A stretch of 64,000 nt of DNA from Vibrio splendidus (GCF_001557875.1 NZ_LNRF01000002.1:62001-126000), one strand, 5' to 3'. Shown: positions 55,001 through 64,000, counted from the first letter of the stretch. Numbers and translations: made by a program. The notes: generated by a model from the letters alone, not told the origin.

Positions 55001-57328
55001 ATGACTGTCGATATCGGGGTCGTAGCGACTAATGACGCAGGTACTGAAACTGGCTCAATCTCACTTGTCATTGATGACGATGTGCCACTAGCTCAGCCTA
55101 TAATTAACGATCTTCAACCATCAGCGAAGGCCGGGGCAAATGTACAACTTATCCTTGATGTGTCTGGTTCTATGGCTTGGGACTCAGTTACGGGTCAAAG
55201 CTCAATTACGAATGAGTCAAGACTGTCGATCATGCAAGACGCAGCTAAACAACTGCTAGCTGAGTATCAAAGCTTGGGTGTTACACAAGTGCAGATCGTT
55301 ACATTCTCAGGTAGTTCAGATGCTCAGAATGGCGCAAGCGGCACAAGTTGGATGTCCGTGAATGAAGCGATTGATCTTATCGATAATTTAGCCGCAGGTG
55401 GAGGGACTTATTATGATAATGCTCTGGATGCTGCGATGGATCACTGGGATGATCAAGGTAAGGTTGATGGTAACCCATCAAACCTAACTTACTTCTTATC
55501 TGATGGCGCCCCAAACTCTAGTGGGACGATAAGTTCGACTGAAAAAGCTGAATGGGAAACCTTTGTTGAATCTAAAGATATCACTGCGCTTGCTTATGGG
55601 ATGGGTGAGGCGGTTCCAATAGGTTACCTCGAGGATATCGCATACAACGGTGCAACGGACAGTGAAATTGGTGCGGTAGTTGTTCCTGATATTACTCAGT
55701 TACCTCCTGTTATTCTTCAGTCAGTTATTGACCCTATCTCAGGAGAGGTTGTGAACGACGGGAGCAACGGGTCTATAAGTGGGTTTGGTGCTGACGGTGG
55801 ATATGTTTCGCAAGTTATTTATGGTGGAGTTACAGTTTCTTATGATGGTAGTACAGTATCTGTATCAGGTATCGAATCGGGAGTTAGCACAGCAATTGAT
55901 GGCAGCGAGATATCTATCTTTATAGATAATAGTCATACATTAGTATTGAATATGGCTTCAGGATCTTATCAGTTCTTTGCTGCCGTTGTTGATAGTGATA
56001 TTTCTTTAGGCTTTAACTATGAACTGTCAGATTTAGATCACGATACCAGTAGCAGCACGTTAACTTTCAATATTAGTGCACCTATTCTGGACGCGAATAA
56101 TGATTCTGCAACGACAGAAGAGTTTATTCCTATCTTGGTTGATGTTCTCGCCAACGATTATAATCCACATGCGCTAACGTCAGAGCTCACTTTGTCAGAT
56201 GTTAGTTTGATGAATCCTTCTCAAGGAACTGTGTCCATTATTGATGGTAAGGTGTTATTTATCCCTGATGCCTCCCTTAACAGTGGTGATGTAGTTCAAG
56301 TGAGTTATACGGCGGTTGATGTTAATGGGAATAGTGATACTGCAATCGTAGATATCACAATTGCAGACAATTCTGGTAATGTTATTTCAGTAGAAGGTGA
56401 TAACAACGACGCTGTCTATATGTCTGGAGTTACTCCATCTATATCGGTTCAATTCGGATCAACCGTTACCTTGAATGGTATGTCTTATGGATTTGGAGTA
56501 TGGACATTCCCTGCTGCTGCTATGTTAGCTGATGCTATTGTTACGTATGGAGGGAATGATCATGTTGAAGCAGGGATTGGGAACGACGTGATTTGGTTGG
56601 GCGATAGTGGGAGCAATGACACTTTTGTTCAGAGTACTGCAACAGCGTTTGTTGAAGGTAGTATCGGTTATGTTTATCAAGGAGCATCAGAAGATGGTGA
56701 TTTGAAGTCACCTTATTCGGCACCAAACTGGGCTGATGTAGCTCAAGGCGCTAGTGGGAATGATTTCATATTTGGTGAGTCAGGGATCGACCTAATTTCA
56801 GGTGGCTCTGGTAATGACTACTTGGATGGTGGATCTGACAATGACTATATCCGAGCTGGTAGTGGCGATGATATTGTTATTGGCGGGTCTGGAAACGACC
56901 ATCTAAGAGGTGAGTCTGGTGATGATATCCTGATTGGCGGTCTTGGTAACGATATCCTAACGGGTGATGAAGGCGATGACTTGTTCAAATGGGTTGATCA
57001 GCCGTTCCAAGGTGATGTTGATACGATTACAGACTTTGCTCTAGGTGAAGACCATTTGGATATCTCTCAACTGCTACCGACTGAGAATAATATGTCGGAT
57101 CTTCTAGAACACATCGCTATCGAAAAGGTGGATAACGGTGGTGGTGATAAAGATTTGGTGATCACTATTTCTGAAGGTGCCAATAACAGTGGTCAGACAC
57201 AAACGATTGTACTCGATAATACAGGGAATCAGTTTGACTCTGTGAACGCTCAAGGTGATGGCAGTGTGATAAGCAGTGATTTGAGTAACTTGGTTAATCA
57301 ACTCTTTGTGAACTTACCAGACCAATAA
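52019..57328 (+). CDS. LapA-type RTX adhesin with retention module and vWA domain
   Basis: A 1769-residue surface adhesin. The start is ATG 52019 (AGGGG five bases before), not the upstream TTG/ATG codons. Residues 1-110 are a LapA-like retention module with a TAAG motif (93-96), the site cut by LapG-type proteases that release such adhesins when c-di-GMP is low. Then two diverged cadherin-like (tandem-95/VCBS type) repeats with TYTPxENYNGxDSFTV, two identical 113-residue repeats, a linker region with a T1SS-143-like repeat (about 900-1020), a von Willebrand A domain with the metal site DVSGS (1047-1051), a further Ig-like domain, RTX nonapeptides (about 1507-1655, GGSGNDYLDG) binding Ca2+, and a C-terminal type I secretion signal. 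The N-terminus plugs the TolC-like channel, holding the protein at the surface. Confidence 0.94.
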   Translation: MDMTTLNLGGALALGQRIVISVDGTIKVLEEGQPLQTGDVILESQDGTNEPQVSIKRFSSEDGEVELDQDIANIFAALEEGQDPTELGEEFATAAGQNGSSLGNSGTIKRDGEETIPGTEFVTTGFESLGLSRTQSLSLLDAYRSLIEPAVAQPNTNPLFVDSNNDAIGDTVSFITDEDTPVSGTLSASDEDGDSLSFSKSTEPSNGTVVIDENGDWTYTPNENYNGNDSFTVEVSDGQGGIDTITVNIGVTPINDLPVGEDVSVTTDEDTPVNGSLNATDTDNDQLTFSKGTEPSNGSVVVDENGNWTYTPDENYNGSDSFTVVVDDGQGGTDTITVDVGVVSSNDAPDVDSNSITVAEESTNTSLGLSAPTDADGDSLTITVTGLPSLGTVTLADGTALTNGMTLTTTELEGLEYDAPADYNGTDAVGSFTYSVDDGQGEANSVQTGSVSIGVTEINDAPDVDSNSITVAEESTNTSLGLSAPTDADGDSLTITVTGLPSLGTVTLADGTALTNGMTLTTTELEGLEYDAPADYNGTDAVGSFTYSVDDGQGEANSVQTGSVSIGVTEINDAPVVKDFTENTIDCATSVDFAPHTSDEEDDAAGIETSVIVESDPIWGTLYEVADDGTKTEVVVGQEYGDTDNFEYVVDSNVAEQLSFSAADLASSIDTSNGSTSISYFNDMITISAGTYTGNSPVGTDVVTNPGVYLNYDGAGVEDGFGVSTNKNGNGELDVTSKDFISVDFSDSGAEIVSANLEFGSVFGNYNANSGADGEINVVALDAFGNVVGTFNFNTENASDFGNEYTLSIDGSGNAIVNVTIPDGNGGFVPFTELRVFTTQNGSVNPNINSNITFKGVDVVDAKVTETIDYKAEDSTDLESDPAQVTIVIDSIVTPSPIVTDISRDFSEDTGTAQTVTGNIDVQYADEIILQAPSENYTSGGQDITWSSSNEGQTLIGSANGSAIITAVIDDAGNYSVIFDGPIDHLDGNTTLDEMTVDIGVVATNDAGTETGSISLVIDDDVPLAQPIINDLQPSAKAGANVQLILDVSGSMAWDSVTGQSSITNESRLSIMQDAAKQLLAEYQSLGVTQVQIVTFSGSSDAQNGASGTSWMSVNEAIDLIDNLAAGGGTYYDNALDAAMDHWDDQGKVDGNPSNLTYFLSDGAPNSSGTISSTEKAEWETFVESKDITALAYGMGEAVPIGYLEDIAYNGATDSEIGAVVVPDITQLPPVILQSVIDPISGEVVNDGSNGSISGFGADGGYVSQVIYGGVTVSYDGSTVSVSGIESGVSTAIDGSEISIFIDNSHTLVLNMASGSYQFFAAVVDSDISLGFNYELSDLDHDTSSSTLTFNISAPILDANNDSATTEEFIPILVDVLANDYNPHALTSELTLSDVSLMNPSQGTVSIIDGKVLFIPDASLNSGDVVQVSYTAVDVNGNSDTAIVDITIADNSGNVISVEGDNNDAVYMSGVTPSISVQFGSTVTLNGMSYGFGVWTFPAAAMLADAIVTYGGNDHVEAGIGNDVIWLGDSGSNDTFVQSTATAFVEGSIGYVYQGASEDGDLKSPYSAPNWADVAQGASGNDFIFGESGIDLISGGSGNDYLDGGSDNDYIRAGSGDDIVIGGSGNDHLRGESGDDILIGGLGNDILTGDEGDDLFKWVDQPFQGDVDTITDFALGEDHLDISQLLPTENNMSDLLEHIAIEKVDNGGGDKDLVITISEGANNSGQTQTIVLDNTGNQFDSVNAQGDGSVISSDLSNLVNQLFVNLPDQ
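53053..53391 (+). repeat. 339-bp tandem repeat, copy 1 (113 residues)
   Basis: In-frame coding repeat of a cadherin-like domain (VAEESTNTSLGLSAPTDAD onward). It is identical, base for base as read, to the next copy and visibly richer in G+C than the surrounding adhesin sequence. Confidence 0.95.
53392..53730 (+). repeat. 339-bp tandem repeat, copy 2 (113 residues)
   Basis: Second identical copy. A third start (AACGACGCGCCAG) follows at 53731 and then diverges, showing where an array ended. Array length may vary between strains or have been collapsed in assembly. Confidence 0.95.
56541..56980 (+). repeat. RTX nonapeptide repeat block
   Basis: Repeats of GGxGxDxUx type, such as GGSGNDYLDGG, AGSGDDIVIGG and GGLGNDILTGD, coding a Ca2+-binding parallel beta-roll before the secretion signal. 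An unusual insert separates the first repeats from the main block. Confidence 0.9.
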
Positions 57329-57330
57329 CA

Positions 57331-57354
57331 AAAAAGGGCCGAAAGGCCCTTTTT
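57331..57354. terminator. Strong terminator after the adhesin gene
   Basis: Stem AAAAAGGGCC / GGCCCTTTTT with a GAAA loop, 3 bases after the adhesin stop. The A and T runs make it active in both directions, separating the adhesin from convergent rlmI. Confidence 0.95.
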
Positions 57355-57399
57355 AATACGTCTGCTTTGCTATAAAAGCTAGATTTTAAAGTACTAAAA

Positions 57400-58593
57400 T
57401 TAAAGCACCTTACAAGCAAAACCTTTTAGGTAGAAACCTTCTGGGTAGGCTGTATCTGTTAGGTGGTCGGCTGCTTGCTCGAAGCGTTCAACAAATTTCA
57501 CTGTTCGGCCTGCGTCTAGTGCTGCATCAGCGATGATTTTTTGGAACAAATCAGTACCCATTAAGCCAGAGCAAGAGTAGGTGAGTAGAGTACCACCTGG
57601 TTTCAGGATTTGCATCGCAAGCATGTTAACGTCTTTGTAGCCGTTAGCGCCTGAAGTCAGGTTGTTCTTGCTTGAAACAAACTTTGGTGGGTCCATGATC
57701 ACTACGTCAAACTTAGTACCTTGGTCACGGTACTCGCGAAGCAGTTTGAAAACGTCAGCATTTAGGAATACAGCGCGCTTTTTCGAGATATCAAACTCGT
57801 TAAGTTCAGCGTTGAACTTAGCGGTATCAAGAGCAAGTTGAGATACGTCAGCGTTGATAACACGCTTCGCGTCGCCTTTCAGTGCGTAAAGGCCAAAACC
57901 ACCTGTGTATGAGAAACAGTTAAGGACATCTTTGCCTTTAACGTACTTCATCGATTCTTTGCGGCTATCACGTTGGTCCATGTAGAAGCCCGTTTTGTGG
58001 CCTTCCATAATGTTCACGCTGATCTTAACGCCGTTTTCTTCAATCACGATAGACTTCGGTGGTTCTTCACCGTGAAGAACGCCAACAACCTGTTCTAAGC
58101 CTTCTTTCTTACGAACTGCCACGTCTGAACGCTCGTAGATGTTACAGTCAGGGAAGCATTCAATTAACGCTTCAACCAACACGCTTTTGTTAAACTCAGC
58201 GCCAGCACTTAGCAGTTGGCAAACAAGGAAGTCTTGGTATTTGTCGATTGTGATACCAGGCAAGCCATCAGACTCTGCAGCCGTTAGGCGGTAGCCCGTT
58301 AGACCATCACGTTCGATAATGTCTTCTCGTAAAGACTGTGCGTCTTGAATTCGTTTTACGAAGAACGCCTTGTTGATCTCTTCTTTTTCAAATGTCCAAA
58401 CACGAGCTCGAATTTGAGATTCTGGTGAGTAAGCCGCTTTTGCAAGCCACTGACCATTTTGAGCATATACGTCTACAGTTTCACCTTGTTTTGGTTCGCC
58501 TTCGACCTTATCGATACCGCGAGAAAATACCCAAGGGTGTTTGCGGCGTAGTGATTTATCTCGGCCTTTAGCTAGATGAATTGAAGGAGTCAT
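57400..58593 (-). CDS. rlmI: 23S rRNA (cytosine-1962-C5) methyltransferase RlmI
   Basis: A 397-residue SAM-dependent methyltransferase. An N-terminal PUA domain (about 1-80, [17 protein letters not shown]) binds RNA, then an EEHEE domain and a Rossmann methyltransferase: [18 protein letters not shown] binds SAM, DPPKF is motif IV and TYSCSG contains the catalytic Cys motif. Methylates 23S rRNA at C1962 in E. coli. Confidence 0.95.
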   Translation of the reverse strand: MTPSIHLAKGRDKSLRRKHPWVFSRGIDKVEGEPKQGETVDVYAQNGQWLAKAAYSPESQIRARVWTFEKEEINKAFFVKRIQDAQSLREDIIERDGLTGYRLTAAESDGLPGITIDKYQDFLVCQLLSAGAEFNKSVLVEALIECFPDCNIYERSDVAVRKKEGLEQVVGVLHGEEPPKSIVIEENGVKISVNIMEGHKTGFYMDQRDSRKESMKYVKGKDVLNCFSYTGGFGLYALKGDAKRVINADVSQLALDTAKFNAELNEFDISKKRAVFLNADVFKLLREYRDQGTKFDVVIMDPPKFVSSKNNLTSGANGYKDVNMLAMQILKPGGTLLTYSCSGLMGTDLFQKIIADAALDAGRTVKFVERFEQAADHLTDTAYPEGFYLKGFACKVL

Positions 58594-58663
58594 AATTTAC
58601 TCTGTTTGTTGATTTTGAAGGAGGGGTATTGTCGGGGAAGTACAGGTGAAAAGCAAATAAGAA

Positions 58664-58683
58664 AGGGCTGCAGAAGCAGCCCT
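58664..58683 (-). terminator. Terminator after the chemotaxis receptor gene
   Basis: Stem AGGGCTGC / GCAGCCCT with a four-base loop, followed on the minus strand by TTTCTTATTT. Confidence 0.85.
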
Positions 58684-58722
58684 AGTAATGATTAATTAAC
58701 ACGTAGTGGTTGGAGAACAGTA

Positions 58723-60126
58723 TTAAGCTTTAAGACCGGTCAGCAAACCTTCCATCGTATCGCTTTGTTTACGAAGTTGGTCAACGTTGGAATTACTCTT
58801 ACTGATCATCTCGCAGATGCTGTCTGACTGATGACGAATCTCTTCAACACTCTGTGCAATGTTGTCAGCTACTACGCCTTGTTCTTCAGCCGCGGTAGCA
58901 ATTTGAGTGCTGCTATCAGAAATAGACTGGTTCTTTTCCGCTAATGAACCGATTTCGACGTTCACTTCTGACATCAGTGTTTGCCCTTCATTAGCATTGT
59001 TTACCGTGACTTCCATCAGCTTGGTCAGTGACTGGCTGTTACGTTGTAATGACTCAATCATACTTTGGATTTCAACCGTTGCTTGTTGAGTACGACCGGC
59101 AAGGGCACGAACTTCATCGGCAACAACCGCAAATCCACGACCTTGCTCGCCGGCACGTGCAGCCTCGATAGCGGCGTTCAGCGCCAACAAGTTAGTCTGT
59201 TCTGAAATACCATTGATGGTTGTGACTACTTCATCGATCTGCGCCGCGTTGGCATCCAGTTCTTCTACTGCTTGTGAAGCGGATTGGATCTCTTGAGATA
59301 GGCTAGAGATAGACTCCAATGTATTTGAAACCTTGACTTGACCGCTCTGAGCAACGCCGCGAGCGTCCATCGTTTGTGAACTAGACTCATGAGCAAGGGT
59401 AGCGACTTCGCGAATTGTAGCTGCCATTTGTTCCGTTGCACTTGCCAAGCTATTTAGGTGTTCTTGTTGGTTACCTGAGATGTCTGAACTTTGTTGTGTT
59501 GACTGGTTCAAGTCTGAGCTGATCTGTTGCATGAGAGCGACAGATTCTTGGATTGATAGAACCATGTTTTGTTCACGCTCCGCAACTTTATCGATTGTAA
59601 TCGCGATTTCACTGAACTCGTCACGAACTAAGAAGTAGTTCATGCGGCAAGTTAAGTCGCCATTCGCAAGCGTATTCAATGCTTTGTTCATAGAGAACAT
59701 AGCACCGCCAATGAAAGTCATGATGTAGTAAACACCCAGTGCGATAAGCGTTAGGGTTACAGCGATGATAGAAACCTGAGTCGTCGACAGAGCAGACCCA
59801 AGGTTTTGGTCATGGCTAGCAACTAGGCTGAATGCACCATTCATCACTGAAACAGAACCAACACCGTAACCCAAAGAGATTGTTTCAGAGCTGCTAACAA
59901 GCTGAGCGACTTGATCTTTAGTGAGTTGACCCGCTTCGATAAGCCCTTTCATCAAGAGCATTTCTTCTTGATAAAGGTGAGCTAATAAAGAGTCCGCGGC
60001 ACTATCTAAAACGAGAGTTAATATAACCAGGGCGAGAAGAGGCAATAAGAAGAGTAGATAGAACTTTTCTTGGATTTTTAGGTGAATGAGATATTTGTCA
60101 ATCCAACGAAATGGGATTTCTTTCAT
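58723..60126 (-). CDS. Methyl-accepting chemotaxis protein
   Basis: A 467-residue receptor: membrane helix (about 20-42), a short periplasmic loop of roughly 75 residues (too small for a four-helix or Cache domain), a second helix (about 125-147), HAMP ([14 protein letters not shown]), then the signalling domain with the conserved hairpin tip [31 protein letters not shown]. No C-terminal CheR-binding pentapeptide. Ligand unknown; the small loop suggests sensing of membrane state or energy, or of a partner protein. Confidence 0.94.
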   Translation of the reverse strand: MKEIPFRWIDKYLIHLKIQEKFYLLFLLPLLALVILTLVLDSAADSLLAHLYQEEMLLMKGLIEAGQLTKDQVAQLVSSSETISLGYGVGSVSVMNGAFSLVASHDQNLGSALSTTQVSIIAVTLTLIALGVYYIMTFIGGAMFSMNKALNTLANGDLTCRMNYFLVRDEFSEIAITIDKVAEREQNMVLSIQESVALMQQISSDLNQSTQQSSDISGNQQEHLNSLASATEQMAATIREVATLAHESSSQTMDARGVAQSGQVKVSNTLESISSLSQEIQSASQAVEELDANAAQIDEVVTTINGISEQTNLLALNAAIEAARAGEQGRGFAVVADEVRALAGRTQQATVEIQSMIESLQRNSQSLTKLMEVTVNNANEGQTLMSEVNVEIGSLAEKNQSISDSSTQIATAAEEQGVVADNIAQSVEEIRHQSDSICEMISKSNSNVDQLRKQSDTMEGLLTGLKA

Positions 60127-60214
60127 AATCGTTATACTCGAAGTAAGTCCACCAATAAGCGGTGAATGAATAGAAGCTCGACTATATCATTCATATAATT
60201 TATGAGGCAACGTT

Positions 60215-60502
60215 ATGGAAAGTTCACAATATATTTTTGTCGTGTCAGGCGTAGTTCAATGTGTTGGTTTTCGTTATCACACCAGTAGGCAGGCGCAAAG
60301 TCTAGGTCTCTCAGGCTATGCGAAGAACTTAAATGATGGTCGAGTTGAAGTATTAGCTGTCGGAGAGAGTCAGCAAATAGAGAAGTTACATGCTTGGCTC
60401 AATATTGGCCCTTCGAGCGCAACAGTAGACAACGTAGTGATGCATCAAGTGAAAGATAGTGAGCGTCAGGACGTACGCGTAGGGGCCTTTAAAATACTGT
60501 AG
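60215..60502 (+). CDS. yccX: Acylphosphatase
   Basis: A 95-residue acylphosphatase that hydrolyses acyl phosphates. The phosphate loop [12 protein letters not shown] contains the catalytic Arg (in GFR) and the catalytic Asn lies in [13 protein letters not shown]. The usual Gly of VQGVGFR is Cys here. ATG with TGAGG upstream. Confidence 0.93.
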   Translation: MESSQYIFVVSGVVQCVGFRYHTSRQAQSLGLSGYAKNLNDGRVEVLAVGESQQIEKLHAWLNIGPSSATVDNVVMHQVKDSERQDVRVGAFKIL

Positions 60503-60558
60503 TTATAGCACTACAGTATTTATTGAACGTAACTTAATGACCTAAAGCGGGTTAGGTT

Positions 60559-60888
60559 TTACAAGCACTTTGCTGGTTTAGGTAAACCGGCGAGCTTGGT
60601 TGCTTGTTTTGCAGGACCTTTTTTAAATAACTTGAAAAGGTACTTACTGTTGCCTTTTTCTGGGCCGTGCGCTTTTTCCATCGCTTTAACTAGCATACGA
60701 ACCGCTGGTGAGGTGTTGAACTCTTCGTAAAAGCTCCTTACAAAATGGATGACTTCTAAGTGTGCATCCGTAAGTTCAATAGCTTCATCTTGAGCAAGTA
60801 TTTCAATCATACCTTCTTCCCATTGGGTGTAATCCAATAGGTAGCCTTGAGCGTCGGTTTCGATTTGCTTGCCGTTATATTCAAACAT
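60559..60888 (-). CDS. tusE: Sulfur relay protein TusE (DsrC family)
   Basis: A 109-residue TusE that passes persulfide sulfur from TusBCD to MnmA for 2-thiouridine in tRNA. The start at ATG 60888 gives [17 protein letters not shown], the conserved N-terminus; a TTG 18 bases upstream is in frame but less likely. The C-terminal PKPAKCL contains the conserved penultimate Cys that carries the persulfide. Confidence 0.95.
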   Translation of the reverse strand: MFEYNGKQIETDAQGYLLDYTQWEEGMIEILAQDEAIELTDAHLEVIHFVRSFYEEFNTSPAVRMLVKAMEKAHGPEKGNSKYLFKLFKKGPAKQATKLAGLPKPAKCL

Positions 60889-60993
60889 GTTTAATCCAGA
60901 ATCCAATTAACTATGCGAGTAGGGTACATGACCAAGTTTATCTTTCTCAACAGAAATTGCAGCTAACTAAAGAAATATCGCACTTATAGATAC

Positions 60994-61023
60994 AAAAAAG
61001 CCCAAGAGGTGGACTCTTGGGCT
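60994..61023 (-). terminator. Terminator after yccA
   Basis: Stem AGCCCAAGAG / CTCTTGGGCT with a four-base loop, followed by six T on the minus strand. Confidence 0.92.
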
Positions 61024-61048
61024 AGATATTCTTCAGTTATGGGAGTGA

Positions 61049-61714
61049 TTAGTCGTCGCTACCCATGATGCCTAGAATGCTTAGTAGGCTGATGAAGATG
61101 TTGTAGATTGATACGTACAAGCTGATCGTTGCAGAGATGTAGTTTGTTTCACCGCCACGAATGATGTTTTGCGTTGTAAGCAAGATAACACCAGTCGAAA
61201 ACAGAATGAACATACCGCTCATTGCCAATGATAGTAGAGGCATTTGTAGGAAGATGTTTGCAACCATACCTACAAGTAGTACTACGAAACCAGCTAATAG
61301 CATGCCGTTAAGGAACGACAGGTCACGCTTAGTTGTTAGTGCGTAAGCTGATGCGCCCATAAACGCCAGTGCAGTGCCGCCAAGTGCAGTTAGGATGACA
61401 TCACCCATACCTGCGCCAACGTACATGTTTAAGATTGGACCGATGGTGTAGCCTAAGAAGCCCGTAAATAGGAATGTGAAGACTAGACCCATGCTGTTGT
61501 CGCGGTTCTTCTCTGTTAGGAAAAGTAGGCCGTAGAAGCCAACAAGCATGATAATAAGACCCGGGCGAGGAAGGTTCATCGCCATGGATACGCCTGCTAC
61601 AACAGCAGACCAAAGTAGTGTCATAGACAGTAATGCGTAGGTGTTACGCAACACTTTATTGGTTTGCAGAGCACTTTCTTGAGATGCTGTGCGTGAAAAC
61701 ATAGGGCTGTTCAT
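61049..61714 (-). CDS. yccA: Bax inhibitor-1/YccA family membrane protein
   Basis: A 221-residue protein with seven predicted helices, as for the FtsH modulator YccA of E. coli. The N-terminus (TNKVLRNTYALLSMTLLWSAV) and the C-terminal ISATISLYVSIYNIFISLLSILG segment with the closing SDD acidic end match the family. ATG preceded by CGAGGAAGATT. Confidence 0.95.
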   Translation of the reverse strand: MNSPMFSRTASQESALQTNKVLRNTYALLSMTLLWSAVVAGVSMAMNLPRPGLIIMLVGFYGLLFLTEKNRDNSMGLVFTFLFTGFLGYTIGPILNMYVGAGMGDVILTALGGTALAFMGASAYALTTKRDLSFLNGMLLAGFVVLLVGMVANIFLQMPLLSLAMSGMFILFSTGVILLTTQNIIRGGETNYISATISLYVSIYNIFISLLSILGIMGSDD

Positions 61715-61951
61715 AATCTTCCTCGTAAGGTGACTTCAATAGTTATTAGTACATTTATGGGGGTGAAAGTTCGAAAAATCAAGTCTTTCATTCCTCTTGT
61801 ATACGTAAAATAATAATCAAAATAGTCGGTTAAGTGTTTCTGAAGGTGTAACAAAGTATTTCTCAAAGTGTATCAAAGATTCGATGTTCGATTCTTATAG
61901 CGCTGAGTTGCTGTTTATCATCTTGAAAACTAATTATACCACTGAAAACAA

Positions 61952-61973
61952 AGAGGCGACCTAAGCCGCCTCT
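61952..61973 (-). terminator. Terminator after aapP
   Basis: Stem AGAGGCG / CGCCTCT with an eight-base loop and TTGTTTT following on the minus strand. Confidence 0.85.
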
Positions 61974-61995
61974 GTAATTTATGCATCATAACACA

Positions 61996-62760
61996 TTAGT
62001 GGTGTAAGATTTGGCTTAAGAAGTTCTGCGTTCTGTCTGATTGTGGGTTTTCAAAGAAATCGACAGGGTTGTTCTCTTCTATGATTTCACCAGCATCCAT
62101 AAAGATAACGCGATCCGCGACCTCTTTAGCAAAGCCCATCTCATGCGTAACACAAAGCATTGTCATGCCTTCTTCTGCAAGCTCAACCATTACGTCTAAC
62201 ACCTCACGAACCATTTCTGGATCGAGGGCTGACGTTGGTTCATCAAACAGCATCACTTGAGGATTCATACATAAAGAACGAGCGATAGCTACACGCTGTT
62301 GTTGACCACCAGAAAGCTGACCTGGGAACTTGTCTGCTTGCTCTGGTATTTTAACTCGCTCTAGGTATTTCATTGCAATCGCTTCGGCTTCTTCTTTTGG
62401 CATCTTTTTGACCCAGATAGGGGCGAGAGTACAGTTCTCTAATACCGTAAGGTGTGGAAACAGATTGAAGTGCTGGAAACACATGCCGACGTCTCGGCGA
62501 ACAGCTTCGATGTTCTTTAGATCTTCCGTCAATTCATTACCTGAAACGAAGATATGACCTTTTTGGTGCTCTTCTAATCGGTTGATACAGCGGATCATTG
62601 TTGATTTACCAGAACCTGAAGGGCCACAGATAACGATTTTCTCGCCTTTTTTAACTTCTAGATTGATGTTCTTAAGTACGTGGAATTCACCGTACCATTT
62701 GTTCATGTCTTTCAACTCGATCATAAGACCTTGAGAGTTGTTTTCTGTCTGCTGCGTCAT
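61996..62760 (-). CDS. aapP: General L-amino-acid ABC transporter ATPase AapP
   Basis: A 254-residue ABC ATPase of the polar amino-acid group. Walker [10 protein letters not shown], signature LSGGQQQR, Walker [14 protein letters not shown], switch His in VTHEMGF. It drives uptake by AapQ and AapM; the gene follows aapM by 22 bases. Confidence 0.96.
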   Translation of the reverse strand: MTQQTENNSQGLMIELKDMNKWYGEFHVLKNINLEVKKGEKIVICGPSGSGKSTMIRCINRLEEHQKGHIFVSGNELTEDLKNIEAVRRDVGMCFQHFNLFPHLTVLENCTLAPIWVKKMPKEEAEAIAMKYLERVKIPEQADKFPGQLSGGQQQRVAIARSLCMNPQVMLFDEPTSALDPEMVREVLDVMVELAEEGMTMLCVTHEMGFAKEVADRVIFMDAGEIIEENNPVDFFENPQSDRTQNFLSQILHH

Positions 62761-62782
62761 AATACGTCCTTGATCTTGTTAA

Positions 62783-63880
62783 TTATCGTTTGTGACCGGT
62801 ATGAAGTCTGTTTTCTAGCCATATCGAATATCTCGACATGCCAAAACAAAACACCCAGAACACTAACGCGACAAATACATAACTTTCTGTCGAATACCCG
62901 AGCCATTCAGGGTCGGTATTCGCGGCTTGGCCAATTCCTAGTACATCAAACATACCAATAATCAAAACAAGACTGGTATCTTTGAACAAACCAATAAAGG
63001 TGTTCACAATTGAAGGAATCGTGATTTTAAGAGCTTGAGGCAGAATGATAAGCCCGGTTTTTTTCCAGTAGCTTAATCCCAGAGCATCAGCTGCTTCGTA
63101 TTGACCTTTTGGTATTGCTTGTAAACCACCACGGATTACTTCGGCCATATAGGCTGCACTGAATAGTACTACCCCAACAAGTGCTCTAATCAGCTTATCG
63201 GTTTCTGTCCCTTCTGATAAGAAGAGTGGGAGCATTACTGAAGCCATGAATAGAACTGTAATGAGCGGTACGCCACGCCAGATTTCGATGTATACGGTAC
63301 ACATACTGCGAATGATCGGCATCTCTGAGCGACGTCCAAGCGCAAGTGCAACACCAATCGGGAGTGATACTACAATACCAACAAGTGCGATGATCAGTGT
63401 AACCAGTAGGCCACCCCATTTATGGGTATCAACAACTTCTAATCCGAAGACACCACCGTATAGTAAACCAGCGATGATAAACGGATAGATGTTTACGAAG
63501 AACAGCCAAATCCAGGTACGCTTAGGTGTTTTTTCATACGCTAATAAAGCAACAAAAATAGCTAAAGTAGCGTAGAAAAAGCGAGGTCGCCACAGTTCAG
63601 CTTCTGGGTAGAAGCCATACATGAATTGGTCCCAACGAACGCTAATAAAAACCCAACAAGCCCCTTCACTAGTACAAGCGTCTCGTGTTGTCCCTATCCA
63701 ATCGGCACTAATGAATGCCCAATCTGCTATTGCCCATATTAGGGTAAAAGCAAAGTAAGCAAGAACCACAGTGACGACGCTGTTAATTGGTCCATTAAAT
63801 AGATTTTTTCTTAACCAACCGACAGGGCCAACGGTATTCGCTGGAGGCGGAAGATCAGGTTGAAATTGATGTGTACTCAT
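62783..63880 (-). CDS. aapM: General L-amino-acid ABC transporter permease AapM
   Basis: A 365-residue inner-membrane permease of the HisMQ family with an N-terminal extension of the AapM type (periplasmic loop with Cys near 88-95). The EAA loop is LQAIPKGQYEAADALGLSYWK. The ATG is one base after the aapQ stop, with GGAGA in front. Confidence 0.95.
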   Translation of the reverse strand: MSTHQFQPDLPPPANTVGPVGWLRKNLFNGPINSVVTVVLAYFAFTLIWAIADWAFISADWIGTTRDACTSEGACWVFISVRWDQFMYGFYPEAELWRPRFFYATLAIFVALLAYEKTPKRTWIWLFFVNIYPFIIAGLLYGGVFGLEVVDTHKWGGLLVTLIIALVGIVVSLPIGVALALGRRSEMPIIRSMCTVYIEIWRGVPLITVLFMASVMLPLFLSEGTETDKLIRALVGVVLFSAAYMAEVIRGGLQAIPKGQYEAADALGLSYWKKTGLIILPQALKITIPSIVNTFIGLFKDTSLVLIIGMFDVLGIGQAANTDPEWLGYSTESYVFVALVFWVFCFGMSRYSIWLENRLHTGHKR

Positions 63881-63881
63881 C

Positions 63882-64000
63882 TTATCTCTCCACCAACGCT
63901 ACTTTGCGGTTGTATATGTTCATTAGAGCAGATGTTAATAGGCTCAAGGTCAGGTAGACGCCCATTGTCATCGCAATTACTTCGATAGCTTGTCCAGTTT
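63882..64000 (-). CDS. aapQ: AapQ permease, C-terminal end (continues beyond window)
   Basis: The frame ending at 63882 reads (T)GQAIEVIAMTMGVYLTLS onward and closes with YNRKVALVER, the usual C-terminus of amino-acid ABC permeases of the AapQ type. The 5' part lies outside the window. Confidence 0.9.
   Translation of the reverse strand, partial: TGQAIEVIAMTMGVYLTLSLLTSALMNIYNRKVALVER

Noticed and set aside
1..64000. Insertion sequences, prophage, integron sites, CRISPR, tRNA or rRNA genes
   Set aside because: No transposase, integrase, repeat-spacer pattern or RNA gene could be recognised on either strand.

Overview
The window looks like chromosomal DNA of a marine Vibrio, possibly of the Splendidus group. 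Evidence is the moderate-to-low GC, the queE/queC, yidA, rlmI, yccA/tusE/acylphosphatase and aap transporter genes with Vibrio-like sequences, and frequent TTG/GTG starts with good Shine-Dalgarno sites. No rRNA, tRNA, insertion sequence, phage or CRISPR array was seen. Species assignment is inference.

1-28,200: after the 3' part of an unknown gene (2-1213, +), nearly everything is a complete type VI secretion system (T6SS) on the minus strand. In transcription order it runs vgrG, a DUF6931-like gene, PAAR, then tssA, hcp, tssB, tssC, a second tssC-like gene, tssE, tssF, tssG, tssH (clpV), a three-gene sensing/transport module (sensor-MFS fusion, ABC_sub_bind lipid/peptide-type binding protein, SBP_bac_3-like protein), an FHA gene, tssJ, tssK, tssL (with a C-terminal SPOR domain), tssM and a small Ser/Thr kinase. 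All core parts (sheath, baseplate, membrane complex, spike, ATPase) are present. No sigma-54 activator (vasH), no PppA-type phosphatase and no clear effector/immunity pair lies in the window.

28,550-41,140: a large periplasmic-sensing HD-GYP protein is divergent from vgrG. It is followed by the 2-methylcitrate (propionate) operon: GntR regulator, prpB, prpC, acnD, prpF, prpE, with palindromic operators before the regulator.

41,280-49,560: a mix of small genes (exported unknown, glycine-zipper lipoprotein, GNAT acetyltransferase, exported NUDIX fused to a degenerate PAP2 membrane domain, YidA phosphatase), queuosine genes queE and queC, a TPR-GGDEF protein convergent with queC, and a DUF2750 gene.

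49,690-57,330: a type I secretion/adhesion locus: OmpA-like lipid/peptidoglycan-type protein and TolC-family protein on the minus strand, divergent from a 1769-residue LapA-type RTX adhesin with a retention module, TAAG cleavage motif, two identical 339-bp repeats, a vWA domain and RTX repeats. The ABC and membrane-fusion partners are not here.

57,400-64,000: housekeeping genes: rlmI, a chemotaxis receptor, acylphosphatase, tusE, yccA, and the aapQ(partial)-aapM-aapP amino-acid ABC transporter.

Themes: contact-dependent secretion plus adhesion, with several c-di-GMP-linked proteins (HD-GYP, GGDEF, and a Lap-type adhesin whose family is c-di-GMP controlled). The most unusual parts are the sensing/transport module inside the T6SS operon, the SPOR-tailed TssL, the tssC duplication behind a hairpin, the NUDIX-PAP2 fusion and the identical adhesin repeats.
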